Origin: Nymphaea colorata
Lineage: Eukaryota > Streptophyta > Magnoliopsida > Nymphaeales > Nymphaeaceae
DNA: 64,000 nucleotides
Direction of reading: 5' to 3'
Assembly: GCF_008831285.2 (NCBI RefSeq)
Contig: NC_045138.2
Location: forward strand, 43,938,062 to 44,002,061
The notes under the pieces were generated by a model. The model did not search any database. It saw only the letters and a list, made by a program, of their open reading frames with translations, and was not told the DNA's origin. Within the stretch, counting starts at the first letter, position 1; each line of letters starts with the position of its first letter. Position numbers and translations under genes: made by a program. This document shows, piece by piece, positions 33,841-45,055 of the stretch.

Positions 33841-36119
33841 TAAACACTATGGTTTTGGATAAATTTAATTTTGCTGAGTTAGCATCATCTTTGCATTATG
33901 AAACTTGATAATATATTTACGTGTAGTCTCTAAAGTCTAAGCAGGCTGCCACACAAGTTGAATTGCAGGTGTCTTGTAGGTGCAACTATCAGTTTTTTAT
34001 ATTATAATCTAATTCAGCTGCATGTATACTTGTGTATGGGCGCATTAACATTGGTCAGTTTTTGATGTTATACTTTAATTCAATCAAATGTATGTCTTAT
34101 ATGTGCACATAAACTTATTTTATACACAAACACACACACACACGTGTGCATATACCCCACATGTTTTGGAAGAGGTGGAAGATGCTGCACCTGCGTTCAT
34201 GTGACAAAGACGATAATTATTTGGACCTGGACAACCAAGTCTCCAATTCATTCCATTCCATTTCCTCTACTAGGTTTCTGGAAGCCTATTTTGTGTTCTA
34301 TATGAACTTAAATTGCTTTTCATTTCCTGTCTGATGGATTTATGAAAACACCACTACCATGGTGATCATCATTACAATCAGAATCTTCATCCAGTTATCT
34401 GGTCTAGCTCATCTGTAATCTTCAGTTATCTGCGTTGATGAATACCATATGATAGATGCTGGTGAGCTGGTTGAACCATGACACAACTTTTAAGCTGATC
34501 CAATTAGTTGCCCACAAAAACATGTAAACCACAACCATGGTTCTGTAGTGAAGTACAGATTCATCAATTCTATGTAGAAACACTTTAAATGGGAAGCAGA
34601 AGTACATTTTAAGCATGAAGAAAGAGAGGCACAGAACACAAATTCTCATCCAGTGGACTTAAAGACAACAAAGAGCATTAAAGTGAACTGTTTTCAGTGA
34701 TCAAAATACTTGAAAGCTGAAAGCAGCACAGATGTAGGGAGAAATGTCTCCATTCATGCGAGTGAGAGAATGAGACAAGGCTGTGTTAGCTCATTTTTGT
34801 CACTTAAAATGTCCAAGAACAGAAAAGAAAAAAGAAAATGAAAAGGGAAAAATATTGTCAGCTAATATATATGTGTATATGTTGTATATATCATGTAGAC
34901 GTACATATCAATGTAAATAATATATTAAAGTAGTATATATACATAGATATGTACTTCTATATATTATACAGGATGCACGCATACATACACACACATAAAT
35001 ATGCATATATATATATCAATTACATACTGTTGATCACCTTAAACAATTGTATTGCAGCTGGCAGTTCATTAAGAAGATAGCAAATTGAGGCGAGACAGAA
35101 GGTTTTGGTGGATAAGCAGTTGCTTAATATTCATATGAGGCAAAGGGTAGAGTAATTTTTTTTTTCATGTAGTCTTTGTTAACGTGGTAGCAGTCCATTT
35201 AAATGACACTCACCTGAAATGTGTCACTGTTTCCAATTTATTCTACTTCTATTGTTGCAATATACTTTATGCATCCTTAATGTGGATTTCCATGTCAATT
35301 TCCACATTAGGAGTTGCAATAGTTCAATATTCATCTTCGATTGATAATAATTATATTTTTTTGCTTCTTATGCACCATCAGATGAGTGAGTCACTGGTGC
35401 AGTTATGGTTGTTTGACTTACCTTGCAAATATGCTTTAGTACAAACATTTGGTTTCAAAGAAGAAAAATCAAGACAGAAAAAGTCCCTTAGAAAGAGTTC
35501 ATGATTATATAATCAGTAGTCCTGCACTCGTGTGCACGGTGGTGCATACGAGGTGGAGAATGATAAGATTGACTTGCAACATGGACAATATGTGGAACAT
35601 TTTATTTAAAAATCATGAGGTTGTCAGTTAAGGGTAGTTTAAATTTTGTACTTTTAATCAATGAATGCTGAATCTTTTCCGGGGAAAATTTTACCCTTTT
35701 TTTACTCGAGGATGCAATGGCAACTGAGATTTCATTCTAGTACATCCTGAAATTGTTTTCTGGTGTATCAGATGCCCCCTAAGCTTTAAGTTTGTTCAAT
35801 GTATCCTAGCTATCTCATCCATTTATCATAATACTTGACTTTTGAATGACACAAAGAAGTGCACACACACACAAATATATATATGTATATATATGATTTT
35901 GTGGATTTCTTTGTCTAGGTTTGGATGGAGAAATCATCTGACCTCTCACCTCTCACAACACACAGCCCAATACAATGCATTGGGCTGTGCATTTAATCAC
36001 ATTCACCAGATTGCATCGGGCAGTCATGGTTGGATAGAGCTCAAAATGGCCGGAGGATAGAGAGAGAGAGTGTGTTTATGTGTGTATACATATATAGCAA
36101 GTGTGTGTGTGTGTATATA
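33841..36119. other. gene-free stretch with microsatellites
   Basis: No gene recognised. It contains (AC)n near 34128-34143, AT-rich dinucleotide runs near 34866-35020, a T-run near 35153 and (TA)/(TG) runs from 36065. A perfect 11-bp inverted repeat (CACAGCCCAAT, 7-base loop, 35961-35989) lies near the right end. The sequence TTGTATTGCAGCTGGCAG near 35048 looks like a splice acceptor and could belong to a long 3' untranslated region of the PPR gene. Confidence 0.4.
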
Positions 36120-36430
36120 TATAAAGTTTCTCCTTATGCTAGCGTTTTGGCATAAGGGGTATGACTGTGTCGTTACCCGACGCCGTCGAACCTTGCAGTG
36201 GGGAGGACTTCTCCTCCCCCTACGCGGTCCGGTGATGCCCGCGGGGGCCTTGCAGGGGGAGGAGAAGTCCTCCCCGCTGCAAAAAAAAAAAACTACATTC
36301 AATGCAGCGCCCAAAAAAATTTGCATTGCGGAAAATTTTTTTGCAGCGCCTCGGCGACGCTCTGTGGGTTCATCGCCGGCGGCATCAAGGAGAGGGTGGG
36401 GGAGTGGAGGTGTGGAGAGTGTGTACCTAT
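36120..36430. repeat. GC-rich foldback element flanked by (TA)n tracts
   Basis: A ~310-bp GC-rich insertion is bounded on both sides by TA/TATA dinucleotide tracts. Its core is a near-perfect inverted repeat: arms 36193-36221 (from TTGCAGTGGGGAGGACTTCT) and 36254-36282, 28 of 29 positions complementary, with a 32-base loop. The single mismatch would be a G-U pair in RNA. A smaller hairpin (CCTTATGC...GCATAAGG, 36131-36157) lies to the left. GCAGCGCC recurs as a direct repeat near 36304 and 36343, with A- and T-runs between. The open frames here are artefacts of composition. Confidence 0.65.
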
Positions 36431-36594
36431 ATATATATATATATGTATATATATAAATATATATACATTTATATATATACATATATAATCCAATGAGTGT
36501 GTATGTGTATATATATGTGTGTGTGTGTGTACATGTATAATCCAGTGAGAGAGTGTGTGTGTGTGTGTATAAATGGGAACTCAATTCCAACTTC
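36431..36594. repeat. mixed (TA)n, (TG)n and (GA)n microsatellites
   Basis: Dinucleotide runs between the foldback element and Copia-3. No gene. Confidence 0.85.
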
Positions 36595-36599
36595 GTTGG

Positions 36600-36816
36600 T
36601 GTTGCGTAATGGAGAAGGGGGAGAACGAGAGAGAGAGAGAGAGACGAAAAAGACTTAATTCATATCGTGCTCTAATCTCTACTTAAAGAGAGATTAGGGC
36701 ACGCCTGTGGCTGTTACAAAAGTAAGACAAATAAAATAGTAAAAAGACAAGGGAATTCTAACTTTTAAATAATCAAATGACTATCACACGGAAGGCCAAA
36801 CTTTCTAATTTCAACA
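36600..36816 (-). repeat. Copia-3 3' LTR
   Basis: Downstream LTR of the minus-strand element, with a short interrupted (GA)n tract near its outer end. Confidence 0.94.
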
Positions 36817-36823
36817 CTCCCCC

Positions 36824-37834
36824 TCAAGCTGGAGCATAGATATCAACCATGTTCAGCTTGTCACAATATCTAGAGAAATCACCAATTGAAAGAGCTTTCG
36901 TAAACATATCTGTTGCTTGATCTTCAGAAGCTACATGAACCGTAGACACCACACCTTCTTTTATAAGATCCTGAACATAATGACAATCCACCTCAATGTG
37001 CTTAGTTCTTTCATGAAATGTTGGATTGTTTGCAATATAAGTTGCAGCCTTGTTATCACAGTACATTTTCATATGAAGAGGAACATGAATATTCATATTC
37101 GTTAGCATAGATTTAACCCACGTAATCTCAGTTGCCGTTTGAGCCATTGCTTTATATTCAGATTCTGCACTTGATCTAGAGACTACATTTTGTTTCTTGC
37201 TTCTCCATGATATGAGATTACCCCCAACAAAGACACAGAAGCCGGTCGTGGATTTTCTATCATCAACAGACCCTGCATAGTCAGCATCACTGTAAGCAGC
37301 AACTTCTAGAGATTCACCTTTCTTAAAGAAGAGGCCTCTGCCTGAGGATGATTTTAGGTATTTCAACACCATCAACGAAGCATCCCAGTGGACTTTTCTA
37401 GGTTTTTCCATAAACTGGCTTAATTTTCCAACAACAAAGCTAATGTCTAGTCTTGTTACAGTAACATAAAGCAATTTTCCAATGAGAGACCTGTAAGATC
37501 GAGAATCTACTAGTTCTTATTGATCATCATGAAGATGAATACATGGATTCATAGGGAGATTAGTCGGCTTGGTTCCTAGCATCCATGTGTCATGCAGTAG
37601 ATCAATGACATACTTCCTTTGAGACAATACTACACTTTCTTTGTTCTGCACAACTTCAATCCCAAGAAAATATCTCAAGTGACCAAGATCCTTCATGACA
37701 AAATGCTTTTGAAGGAAAGCCTTTGTAGCAGAGATTTCTTGACCACAATCACCTGTCAAGATAATGTCATCAACATATACTATCATGACAACTATACCTG
37801 TGGAGGTCTTCTTGATGAATAGAGAATGATCCAA
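36824..37834 (-). pseudogene. Copia-3 reverse transcriptase C-terminus and RNase H
   Basis: From 37834 the minus strand encodes DHSLFIKKTSTGIVVMIVYV followed by DDIILTGDCGQEI, an intact YVDD palm motif, then DLGHLRYFLGIEV. A TAA at 37517-37519 follows HDDQ where Copia-2 has Ser. The same frame continues with LLYVTVTRLDISF, then RNase H: YSDADYAGSVDDRKSTTGFC, SSAESEYKAMAQTA and KMYCDNKAATYIANNP, ending KLNMVDIYAPA at 36824. RNase H itself is open, which makes this the best preserved coding part of the element. Confidence 0.9.
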
Positions 37835-38790
37835 AGGAGATCATTCAAATCCACATTGTGAAACCATGCCGTGGGACTTTGTTTAAGTTCATAGATAGCC
37901 TTCTTCAGCCGACACACTTTACTACACTCCCCCTATTGCTCGAACCCTAGAGGTTGCTGCATATATACAGTGCATATATATAGTCTCCTCAAGATCACCA
38001 TACAGAAAGACATTCTTCACGTCAAGCTGATACATAGGCCAATCAGAGTGTACCGCAACAGAAATAATAAGGTAATAGTGTCCAACCTGGCCATTAGAGA
38101 GAGCGTCTCAAAGAAGTCAACCCCGTATGTCTGAGTATAACCTTTAGCCACTAATCAAGCATTGTATCGCTCTAATGACCCATCTGAATGATACTTGACT
38201 GTAAATACCCATTTGGAGCCAACAATGTCACAATCTTCAGGTGGATCAACCAATTCCCAAGTACCACGCTGTACGGGAGCATCCATCTCATCTTGCATAG
38301 CTGTTCGCCATTTACAGTCTAGTAAGACCTGTTGATGACAAGTTGGGACAGTATGAACTGACATAGCCTTAAGAAACTGTTGTAAGTTATCATCAAGATG
38401 GGCAGTGGAAACAAAGTGAGAGATAGGATGCATGGTACATTACCTCTTGCCTTTGCGCAGGACTATAGGCAAGTCATCTGAAGGAACAACATCAGGTATA
38501 CTTACTTCAGTGGAGCTCACATCCTGAGAAGAGTCTGATGGTCGACCATGAGAAGGGTCCTGTCGCCGAGTGTAGACCAATGGAGGATCCTGAAAGCTAT
38601 TCATAGTCAGAGTAGGAGATGGAAAAGATTGCAACGAAACAAGAGGAATAGGTAAAGGGATAGGACATGACATCTCAGATGACACAGAAGTAGGACTAAA
38701 GTAAGACTGAGACTCGAAAAAAGTGACATCCGGATTGATATACTCTTTGTGAGTTCCCAGATCAAAGCACTTGTACCCTTTTTGGTTTCG
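37835..38790 (-). pseudogene. Copia-3 reverse transcriptase N-terminus and linker
   Basis: A frame at 38155-38433 reads HPISHFVSTAHLDD, WRTAMQDEMDAP and VGSKWVFTVKYHSDGSLERY, the start of a copia reverse transcriptase. Between 37835 and 38155 the middle of the enzyme is split over frames with stops. At 38440-38685 lies the Ser/Pro-rich linker that normally separates integrase and reverse transcriptase. The frame at 38155-38433 is not in phase with the palm region. Confidence 0.85.
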
Positions 38791-39991
38791 AGGTTAGCCA
38801 ATGAACACACACTTAATGGTTTGAGCAGCAAGTTTATCACGTTTAGGCCCAATGATGTGAACAAAACAGGTACAACAAAAAACTTTTGGTGCAACGGAAA
38901 ATAAGCTTCGATTAGGATAAACAAGTTTAATCGGTACTTTGTTGTCAATGGAGGATGATGGCAAATGATTGGTCATGTAACAAGCCACGAGTATGACATC
39001 ACCTCATAAGTATGCAGGTACATGATATGAAGCATTAGGGTACGAGCAACGGTTAGAAGTTGCCTATGTTTTCGTTTGGCAACTCCATTCTGTTGTGAGG
39101 TATGAGGACATATAAATTGGGGAGAGATGCCATTTTCAGCATAAAAGGTCATTAAGATAGATGATTTGAACTCAAGAGCATTATCAGTCCGAATACACTT
39201 AACCATAGAAGCGAATTGAGTCTTTGTTTCAATAATCAAGTTTTTGAGAATACAAATTACTTCAGACCTTTCATTCGAAAGGAATACCCAACTGACTCGA
39301 GAATAATCATCCACAACGACAAGAAAGTACCTAAACTTAGCTCGGCTAGCCACCCTGCTAGGCCCTTACACATCAACATGAAGAAGATCAAATAACCCTT
39401 GACTTGGACTAAGACTCGAAAGAAAACTACTGCGTGTGTGCTTGCCAAGTTGACAAGCCTCACACTGAAAAGACTCTGTAACTGAAAGATTAGGTAGGAG
39501 AGAACGGAGCTTGGGTGTTGAAGGAAGACCAAGTCGGAGATGCCACTGGAAGGATGTAGGCTCTGATGTAGAAGAGGTAGTAGCAAGACCCATAGGAGCC
39601 AACAAGATGTAGACGCCCCCCTTTTCTCATAGCCGCCACCAATCGTCTTCCCAGTTTGCAAGTCCTGAAATGAGCATGAACCAGAGTTAAAAATAATGCG
39701 ACAGTGTAAATCAGTAGTTAACTGTTTGATAGAGAGCAAATGAGATGAAAATTCAGGAGCATATAAAATATGTGGAATAGCCATAGACTGAGAAAGCTTC
39801 ACATCTCGATAACCCAATATGGGTGACATTCTACCATCTGCAATTTTGATATGACGTGGCTGAGGAAATCTATGCAAAGTAGTGAAAGACCCAGGTCTAC
39901 TGCAGAAATGTCTTGATGCTTCTGAATCAATAATCCACGAAGTACTTGAGTCAGACGTGAAAGAACCCATTGAGAAGGCTCGATCAGTCAA
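38791..39991 (-). pseudogene. Copia-3 protease and integrase
   Basis: The minus strand from 39991 encodes the protease, GAG-pre-integrase segment and integrase. The protease motif reads WIIDSEASRHFCS: the Gly after the catalytic Asp-Ser is Glu (GAA at 39920-39922), a G-to-A change expected to inactivate it. GAG-pre-integrase motifs (WHLRLGLPS, CEACQLGKHTRSS) lie in a second frame, 39366-39605. Integrase continues at 38973-39353 (VVVDDYSRVSWVF, IRTDNALEFKSS, QNGVAKRKHRQLL) and 38794-38988. Frames change at least twice. The order matches Copia-2. Confidence 0.87.
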
Positions 39992-41011
39992 TGCTGTGGA
40001 AGCTGAAGCCTGTGAGCCTGTGTGCTAAAAATTGCTCATACTCAACTCTATCAATGCTAACTGTAACTGTCTCTGGTGTTATACTAGACGAAGAGTCCTC
40101 CACTGTAGGAGTGGCAACCTGTGCAGAGCCCATAGAAGAGTGAGTAGGGCTCTTGCCCTGTTTGGTGACCATATTTCTTCCCTTCGACAAAGAGGATGAG
40201 CGACCATGTTTATCCCAACAGCGATCCTTCAAGTGTCCAATCTTTCCACAATAGGTGCATTGAAACCTCCCACGGCCCCCAGTTCCACGACCTATACCTC
40301 TTCCTCTGGCACTACAGGTGGTGCCATGACCACGACTACCCTCCACAGCAAGAGCAGAAGCTGGCGTCACACCAGCTGGTTGAGACAAGCTAATAGCCAG
40401 ACCGCTAAGTCTATTGTATGCATCAGAGAGATTAGAAATTTCACTTTCAGTGAACATCTGATCCTTAGCAGCAACATACTCAGGAGAGAGACCAGCAAGA
40501 AACTTTGCAACATAGTAGGTTCAAAGTGTGACTTATAACAAGATTTGGACGGAGGGCGCAACAATTTTAGACGTTCCTAGGTAGCTTTAACTGTTGCAAA
40601 ATATTGTGATAAGTCCTGATTTCCCTATCGGAGGTTGTGCAACTCTTCTTCAACTTGAAGGATTTTACTCACATTCTTATCTTGTGAATATGTTTGCTTA
40701 AGGAATTTCCAAATTTCCTTCGCAATAGTATAATAAGTAATAGTAGAAGCAATTTGTGGTTGGACGCTATTCATAATCCAAGACATAACCATGCTGTCGT
40801 CCTCTTCCCAGGTCATGTACTTCCCTGACTTGTCCATAGACTCATCCTCTTCAATTATGTGTCTCTTTCGATGTCCTTTGACTGACAACATAAAGGACCT
40901 GGACCACAGTTCATAGGTGTGTCCATTTAATTTAACCGTAGATCCATAGGAGAAGGGATTTCCAACTCCTTTATGATCATTGCCACCCTCTGATTTATGG
41001 TTCTTAGCCAT
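39984..41011 (-). pseudogene. Copia-3 gag
   Basis: The gag starts at the ATG at 41011 (MAKNHKSEGGNDHKG, then NPFSYGSTVKLNGHTYELWS, a UBN2-type N-terminus) and runs to a stop at 40625. The middle is disrupted around 40450-40620. A second frame from 40457 carries a Gly/Arg-rich stretch and an intact CCHC zinc knuckle (CTYCGKIGHLKDRCW, about 40205-40262). Gag normally packages the element RNA. Related to Copia-2 gag but clearly a different copy or family. Confidence 0.88.
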
Positions 41012-41546
41012 AATGAATCACAGCAGGAAATTAAGAATGAGAATACCAAGATAAAATAATATGCTGCAACTTCACGCAGATGTCAGGAACCAAACCAAGA
41101 AACGTGCACAAGCCTCTTTCACAACCCCGAACAGCAAGAAAAAAGGGAAAACCTTGCTGAAAACATTCTGCTGAAAGCACAACCTTACAAACGAAGTCTG
41201 CCGATGCTTCTTCTATTCCTAACCTCAACTCTCAAACAGCAAGTCCATGTCTTGCGTTGCGTAGATAAGTTCTGCATATATTCTGCTCCACCCAAACCTC
41301 TAATCATGCCTTAAACAACAACCACAAACAACATATCAACTTTGCTTCAATACTCTAAACAGCATCCATGAACAACACATAAAATCTTCTCCACACACTC
41401 CACTTGAGGATCTGATTATGCCTTCCACATAGGCGAGATCAGGTCCTTCTCCACACAGCAAGAAAGACGAGAGAAATCAGTGATCACACCAGCAGCAGCC
41501 TGAGATGATCACGTGAGCAGCAGCCTGAGAAGATCACACGAACCTG
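41012..41546 (-). other. Copia-3 5' untranslated leader
   Basis: Non-coding leader between the primer-binding site and the gag ATG. A short repeat of AGCAGCAGCCTGAGA(A/T)GATCAC lies near 41490-41540. Confidence 0.6.
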
Positions 41547-41558
41547 GCTCTGATACCA
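41547..41558 (-). other. Copia-3 primer-binding site (initiator tRNA-Met)
   Basis: Minus strand TGGTATCAGAGC directly inside the 5' LTR. Confidence 0.93.
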
Positions 41559-41566
41559 TGTTGCGT

Positions 41567-41633
<67 letters not shown>

Positions 41634-41806
41634 GAAAAAGACTTAATTCATATCGTGCTCTAATCTCTACTTAAAGAGAGATTAGGGCACGGCTGTTGCT
41701 GTTACAAAAGTAAGACAAATAAAATAGTAAAAAGACAAAAGGGAACTCTAACTTTTAAATAATCAAATGACTACCACACTTAAGGCCAAACTTTCTAATT
41801 TCAACA
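41559..41806 (-). repeat. Copia-3 5' LTR with expanded (GA)n
   Basis: The upstream LTR carries a pure (GA)n run from about 41571 to 41631. The matching tract in the 3' LTR is shorter and interrupted. Confidence 0.94.
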
Positions 41807-41811
41807 GTTGG

Positions 41812-42170
41812 AATTAAACTATCATTGTCGGCCACCCGATGCATTAGGCATTGGATGGCCCACATTAACCCCTATTTCCGTCTCTTTTGGTCTTTTCCAA
41901 AGCTTCCTCTTCCCCTCTCCCCATCTCTCTTCTCTCCGTCCCCCACTCATTTTCCATCTCTGGAGCAGTTATGTGGACTTTGCAAGTAGGTCTCTCCGTC
42001 TCTCTCTCTCTCACACACAGTCAGAAGCAGGTGGCATAGTTGGTTGGACAGGAGGCGTGTGAGCAACATGTTTCTTGTTCTATTCCCCTGGGCCCTATTC
42101 TCCTGTTGGTATGCAGAGTTGGGCTGCCATAGTGGTTCAGTAGCTAGGGACTGGGTTTGGAGTCCCCCTC

Positions 42171-42245
<75 letters not shown>

Positions 42246-42969
42246 AAATTAGGTCTTTGGTCTATTTTAGTTGGTAGAATCTTGTAGTTTCTGCTGGATT
42301 TGAAAACTTAACTCTTACATAGCCCTAAAACCATTTATTAAGTCCAAAAAACAACTAAAACTGCCTGAGGACACACAAGAACACTAAAAATGAAACTTTT
42401 TTTTAATTACTTTTGTGCTAAAGGTGTTTAAATATGGAGGATAAAAATGTAAAAGTTGATAGGTTTTGTCAAGGAAAAATGGATTGTCTTTGAAAATTTA
42501 CCAAAAAGTCAATCATAACTCCAAAATTTACCAAATTTGGAGAAATATATTCATACATCAAACCTATGTCACATGGGTGTGGGTGTGGACCAAATTCAAA
42601 ATCATGGGTACGTGGGTGCAGCTGACTGTATATCTATATCTCTCTATGTATATATATGAAATAATATTAAAAGTATGAAATAATATTAAAAAAATACATT
42701 CATGAAGATTTTAAACAAACTACTTGAAATTGTCTTTCCTTTGTCAGCCATTACATCTAAAAAGTGAGAAACGAAAAGGAAACATGAATATGAGCATGTA
42801 TCGTGGGTGGACGGTAGTGAAGAGTAGGAGCCATGGATTACCTGTCGCTGAAAAAAGCAGCGGCTGTCGGTAAAGGAGGTCATGGCTGGCTTGATTGGAA
42901 CAGTGGAGCAGCTGAATGGAATAGTAGAGCGTAAGGAGGAGGTAGGGGTGAAATGCAGTAAGAAGTTTT
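41812..42969. other. gene-free stretch with (TC)n microsatellite
   Basis: No gene. An imperfect inverted repeat (GGCCACCCGATGC...GCATTGGATGGCC, 41830-41860) lies next to the Copia-3 target duplication. A (TC)n run spans about 42178-42239. Confidence 0.55.
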
Positions 42970-43340
42970 GGGGGTTTACCTAATGCCGGAAGAAGCTGCA
43001 GCACCTGGCGCTGGGACGGTGGACGATGACTGCTGCTGGGACGGTGGACAATGATTGCCGTTGGGACGGTGGATGACGACTGCTGCTGGGACGATGGACA
43101 ATGATTGCCGCTGGGATGGAAATGAAGCTCGTGCAGGTGAGGGGAGACCAAAGTATAACAAAGAGGACAAGGGGAGACGAGGGTACGACATAGAGGACGA
43201 GTGGAGACGAGGGGTAAACGGGTGGGCAAAGGGACGCAGAAAGGTGGAGAGTAGGGCGTTTGGTTGGGGGGGTGGGGTGGGGTGGAAGGGAGAAGTTGGA
43301 GGTGGAGAGTAGGGTGTCGGGAGGAAGGGGAGGTGGAAAC
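42970..43340. repeat. GC-rich short tandem repeats
   Basis: Units close to GCTGGGACGGTGGA(C/T)GA(T/C)GA with TGCTGCTGGGACG variants repeat from about 43009 to 43117. Looser repeats of GAGGACGAGTGGAGACGAGGG-like text follow to about 43215, then G-rich sequence. A 210-codon minus-strand frame over this region is Pro/Ser/His-rich because of the repeat and is not supported as a gene. Confidence 0.75.
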
Positions 43341-43686
43341 GTCAGCTCTGATCATGTCGGTCGGACAAACGGACATGGGCCCGACACGCTTCGGAGAGTC
43401 AGATGTGCCAGACTAACGTGTTTGTACTGTGTCGATAGTGTGTCCGCACCCGTGTTTCATAGCATCAAACACTTCTTGTAACATCTTAGATAAAAAATTA
43501 TGTAAAAATCTACATAAAAATGATGTGAATATTTGCAAAAATCAGACCTGAACACACAATAGACCCCACATTTGTTGGTTTCATGTATGTTTAATAGATG
43601 TAAATATGTTGGTGCACTATGATGAACATTTTGTCTTCTTCACACTTTACTTTAGATGCCTAACAAATCGAGCCATGCACTAATTA

Positions 43687-43738
43687 CACAGGCAAAATGG
43701 GAGATACATCAGTCTGACATCAAGAATGCTTTCTTACA
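43687..43738 (+). pseudogene. tiny Ty1/copia reverse transcriptase fragment
   Basis: A plus-strand frame reads AKWEIHQSDIKNAFLHV, matching the copia reverse transcriptase block around the first catalytic Asp (usual context Q-L-D-V-K-N-A-F-L-H-G). Only about 17 codons are present. It abuts the broken end of the gypsy gag on the opposite strand. Confidence 0.6.
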
Positions 43739-44819
43739 TGTGTAAGCAAGCTCCAATCTCTCGATAGCACGGCTTCTCGAGGTGCACACATGAGCAAGTG
43801 GGGCGCCTCGGTGAGGTCGGAAAGGCCACTGACCCCTGTGTGGTCTCACTGCGGTTTGGCCTGTTCCGCCTGAATGTTCTGTCATCATGCCTCTCATAAG
43901 GCCTTGCCCTGCCTGCAAAGTGTTGGTGTTTGTCCTGTGTTCGCCCACCGTGTGAGTGATGGCCTGCCTTCTTGTGGTGGTCCTTCTGTGTCCTTGCCCA
44001 ATCCTCTTCTATACATCTTGCCATGGTGACCACCTCGTCCAAGTCACGAGGACTGCTTGTCAAAACTTTGCTTCGCAATCCATCCCGCAGCCCGTGCACA
44101 AACTTGTCTGCTCTGGCCTCATCTGTAGTGTAAAGGTGCGGGCAATACACCTCCAAGTGTCGATATTTCATAATGTATTTTTCTAGGCTCAGCTGATTCT
44201 GTTGCAAATCAAGAAACTTTTGCATTTTCTTGTCTCTGTCATGCACTGGAAAGTAAGTGCTGAATAAGGAATCTCTAAACTGCTTCCAAGAGATTGACAG
44301 TTGGCCCGCAAACCGGATCTCACTAGTCGATTGCCACCAATTCTTGGCATCACCTTTCAACAGATAAGAGTCATAGTTCACTTTGTCTTCTTCTGGTATC
44401 TTCAGAAGCACAAAGATGCGTTCAACTTCCTCAATCCATTCATTTGCCTTGTCTGGATTGCCTTTTCCTGTAAAGACAGACGGCTGCATTGCCATAAACT
44501 GTTGGTACGACACCGTCGTTGCCTTCTCCTGAAGTGGCGCAGTGGTGTCTCTTGAAGGAGATGCATTGCTTCTCTGATTACTGACCATCGACTGTACAAG
44601 GGAGGTCAGTGTTTGCAACGTTGTCAATATTATGGTCTGTTGATCCATTGGGGGAGTCTGCCTTGGTGGGGTTTGAGCACCCCCACCCATCTGGGCATAC
44701 TGGTACCCGGACGTACTGTCATCATGTGGGGTATGCACATCAGAACGGGCCGGACTTGGCTCTCTTTCTGCCTCTGTAGACGGCGCAGTTTACTTTTTAC
44801 CCCTACGTTGATATTCCAT
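43737..44819 (-). pseudogene. Ty3/gypsy gag, 3'-truncated (Tekay/Del-like)
   Basis: The minus-strand gag appears to start at the ATG at 44819 (MEYQRRGKK), hits a TAA at 44790-44792, and continues open in the same frame to 43734. The core (about 44130-44480) has retrotransposon gag motifs: ANEWIEEVERIFVLLKIPEE, YLLKGDAKNWWQ, WKQFRDSLFSTYFP and LSLEKYIMKYRHLE. The C-terminus is basic and reaches the beginning of a CCHC knuckle region (KPCYREIGAC), where it is cut off. Protease, polymerase and integrase are missing. Upstream is a matching primer-binding site and LTR, so this is the 5' end of a truncated gypsy element. Confidence 0.88.
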
Positions 44820-45039
44820 CTGTACAAACAAGAACCCTTGTTCTCAAATCAAGTCTATTACCAATCTTGCAAATCCAATCACAAACGTGCATGAGCACAA
44901 AGTTCAAAACATCGATTACATTATGTACTTATACTTGTAAAATCAAACTACAATAACAATTTAATCAAATCAATGCGTACCTGGGCAACGCGGCTTCACA
45001 GATAGGCTTTAACTCACATCCATAGTGGGGTTTGTCATA
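44820..45039 (-). other. gypsy 5' untranslated leader
   Basis: Short non-coding leader between the primer-binding site and gag ATG. Confidence 0.6.
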
Positions 45040-45051
45040 GCTCTGATACCA
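45040..45051 (-). other. gypsy primer-binding site (initiator tRNA-Met)
   Basis: Minus strand TGGTATCAGAGC, separated by four bases from the LTR end. Confidence 0.9.
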
Positions 45052-45055
45052 AAGT

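Larger units (their letters stand above)
36600..41806 (-). mobile_element. Copia-3: Ty1/copia LTR retrotransposon
   Basis: LTRs at 36600-36816 (217 bp) and 41559-41806 (248 bp) start TGTTGCGTAATGG and end TTTCAACA. A perfect 5-bp target duplication GTTGG flanks the element at 36595-36599 and 41807-41811. The primer-binding site (41547-41558) matches initiator tRNA-Met, and the polypurine tract lies at 36817-36826. The element reads on the minus strand. Outside the GA tract the LTRs differ at about six positions (~3.5%). The length difference is mainly a longer (GA)n run in the right LTR. The proteins are related to those of Copia-2. Confidence 0.95.

Noticed and set aside
36024-36590. A 188-codon frame and others across the GC-rich foldback
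   Set aside because: They are built from TA/TG microsatellites and hairpin arms, with Tyr-Ile and Thr-His repeats.
43055-43312. Possible CRISPR-like spacing of short repeats
   Set aside because: Units are contiguous, variable and without unique spacers, in a plant genome; ordinary tandem repeats.
42744-43376. A 210-codon minus-strand open frame rich in Pro, Ser and His
   Set aside because: It follows the short GC-rich tandem repeats; codons simply repeat the DNA unit and no domain is visible.
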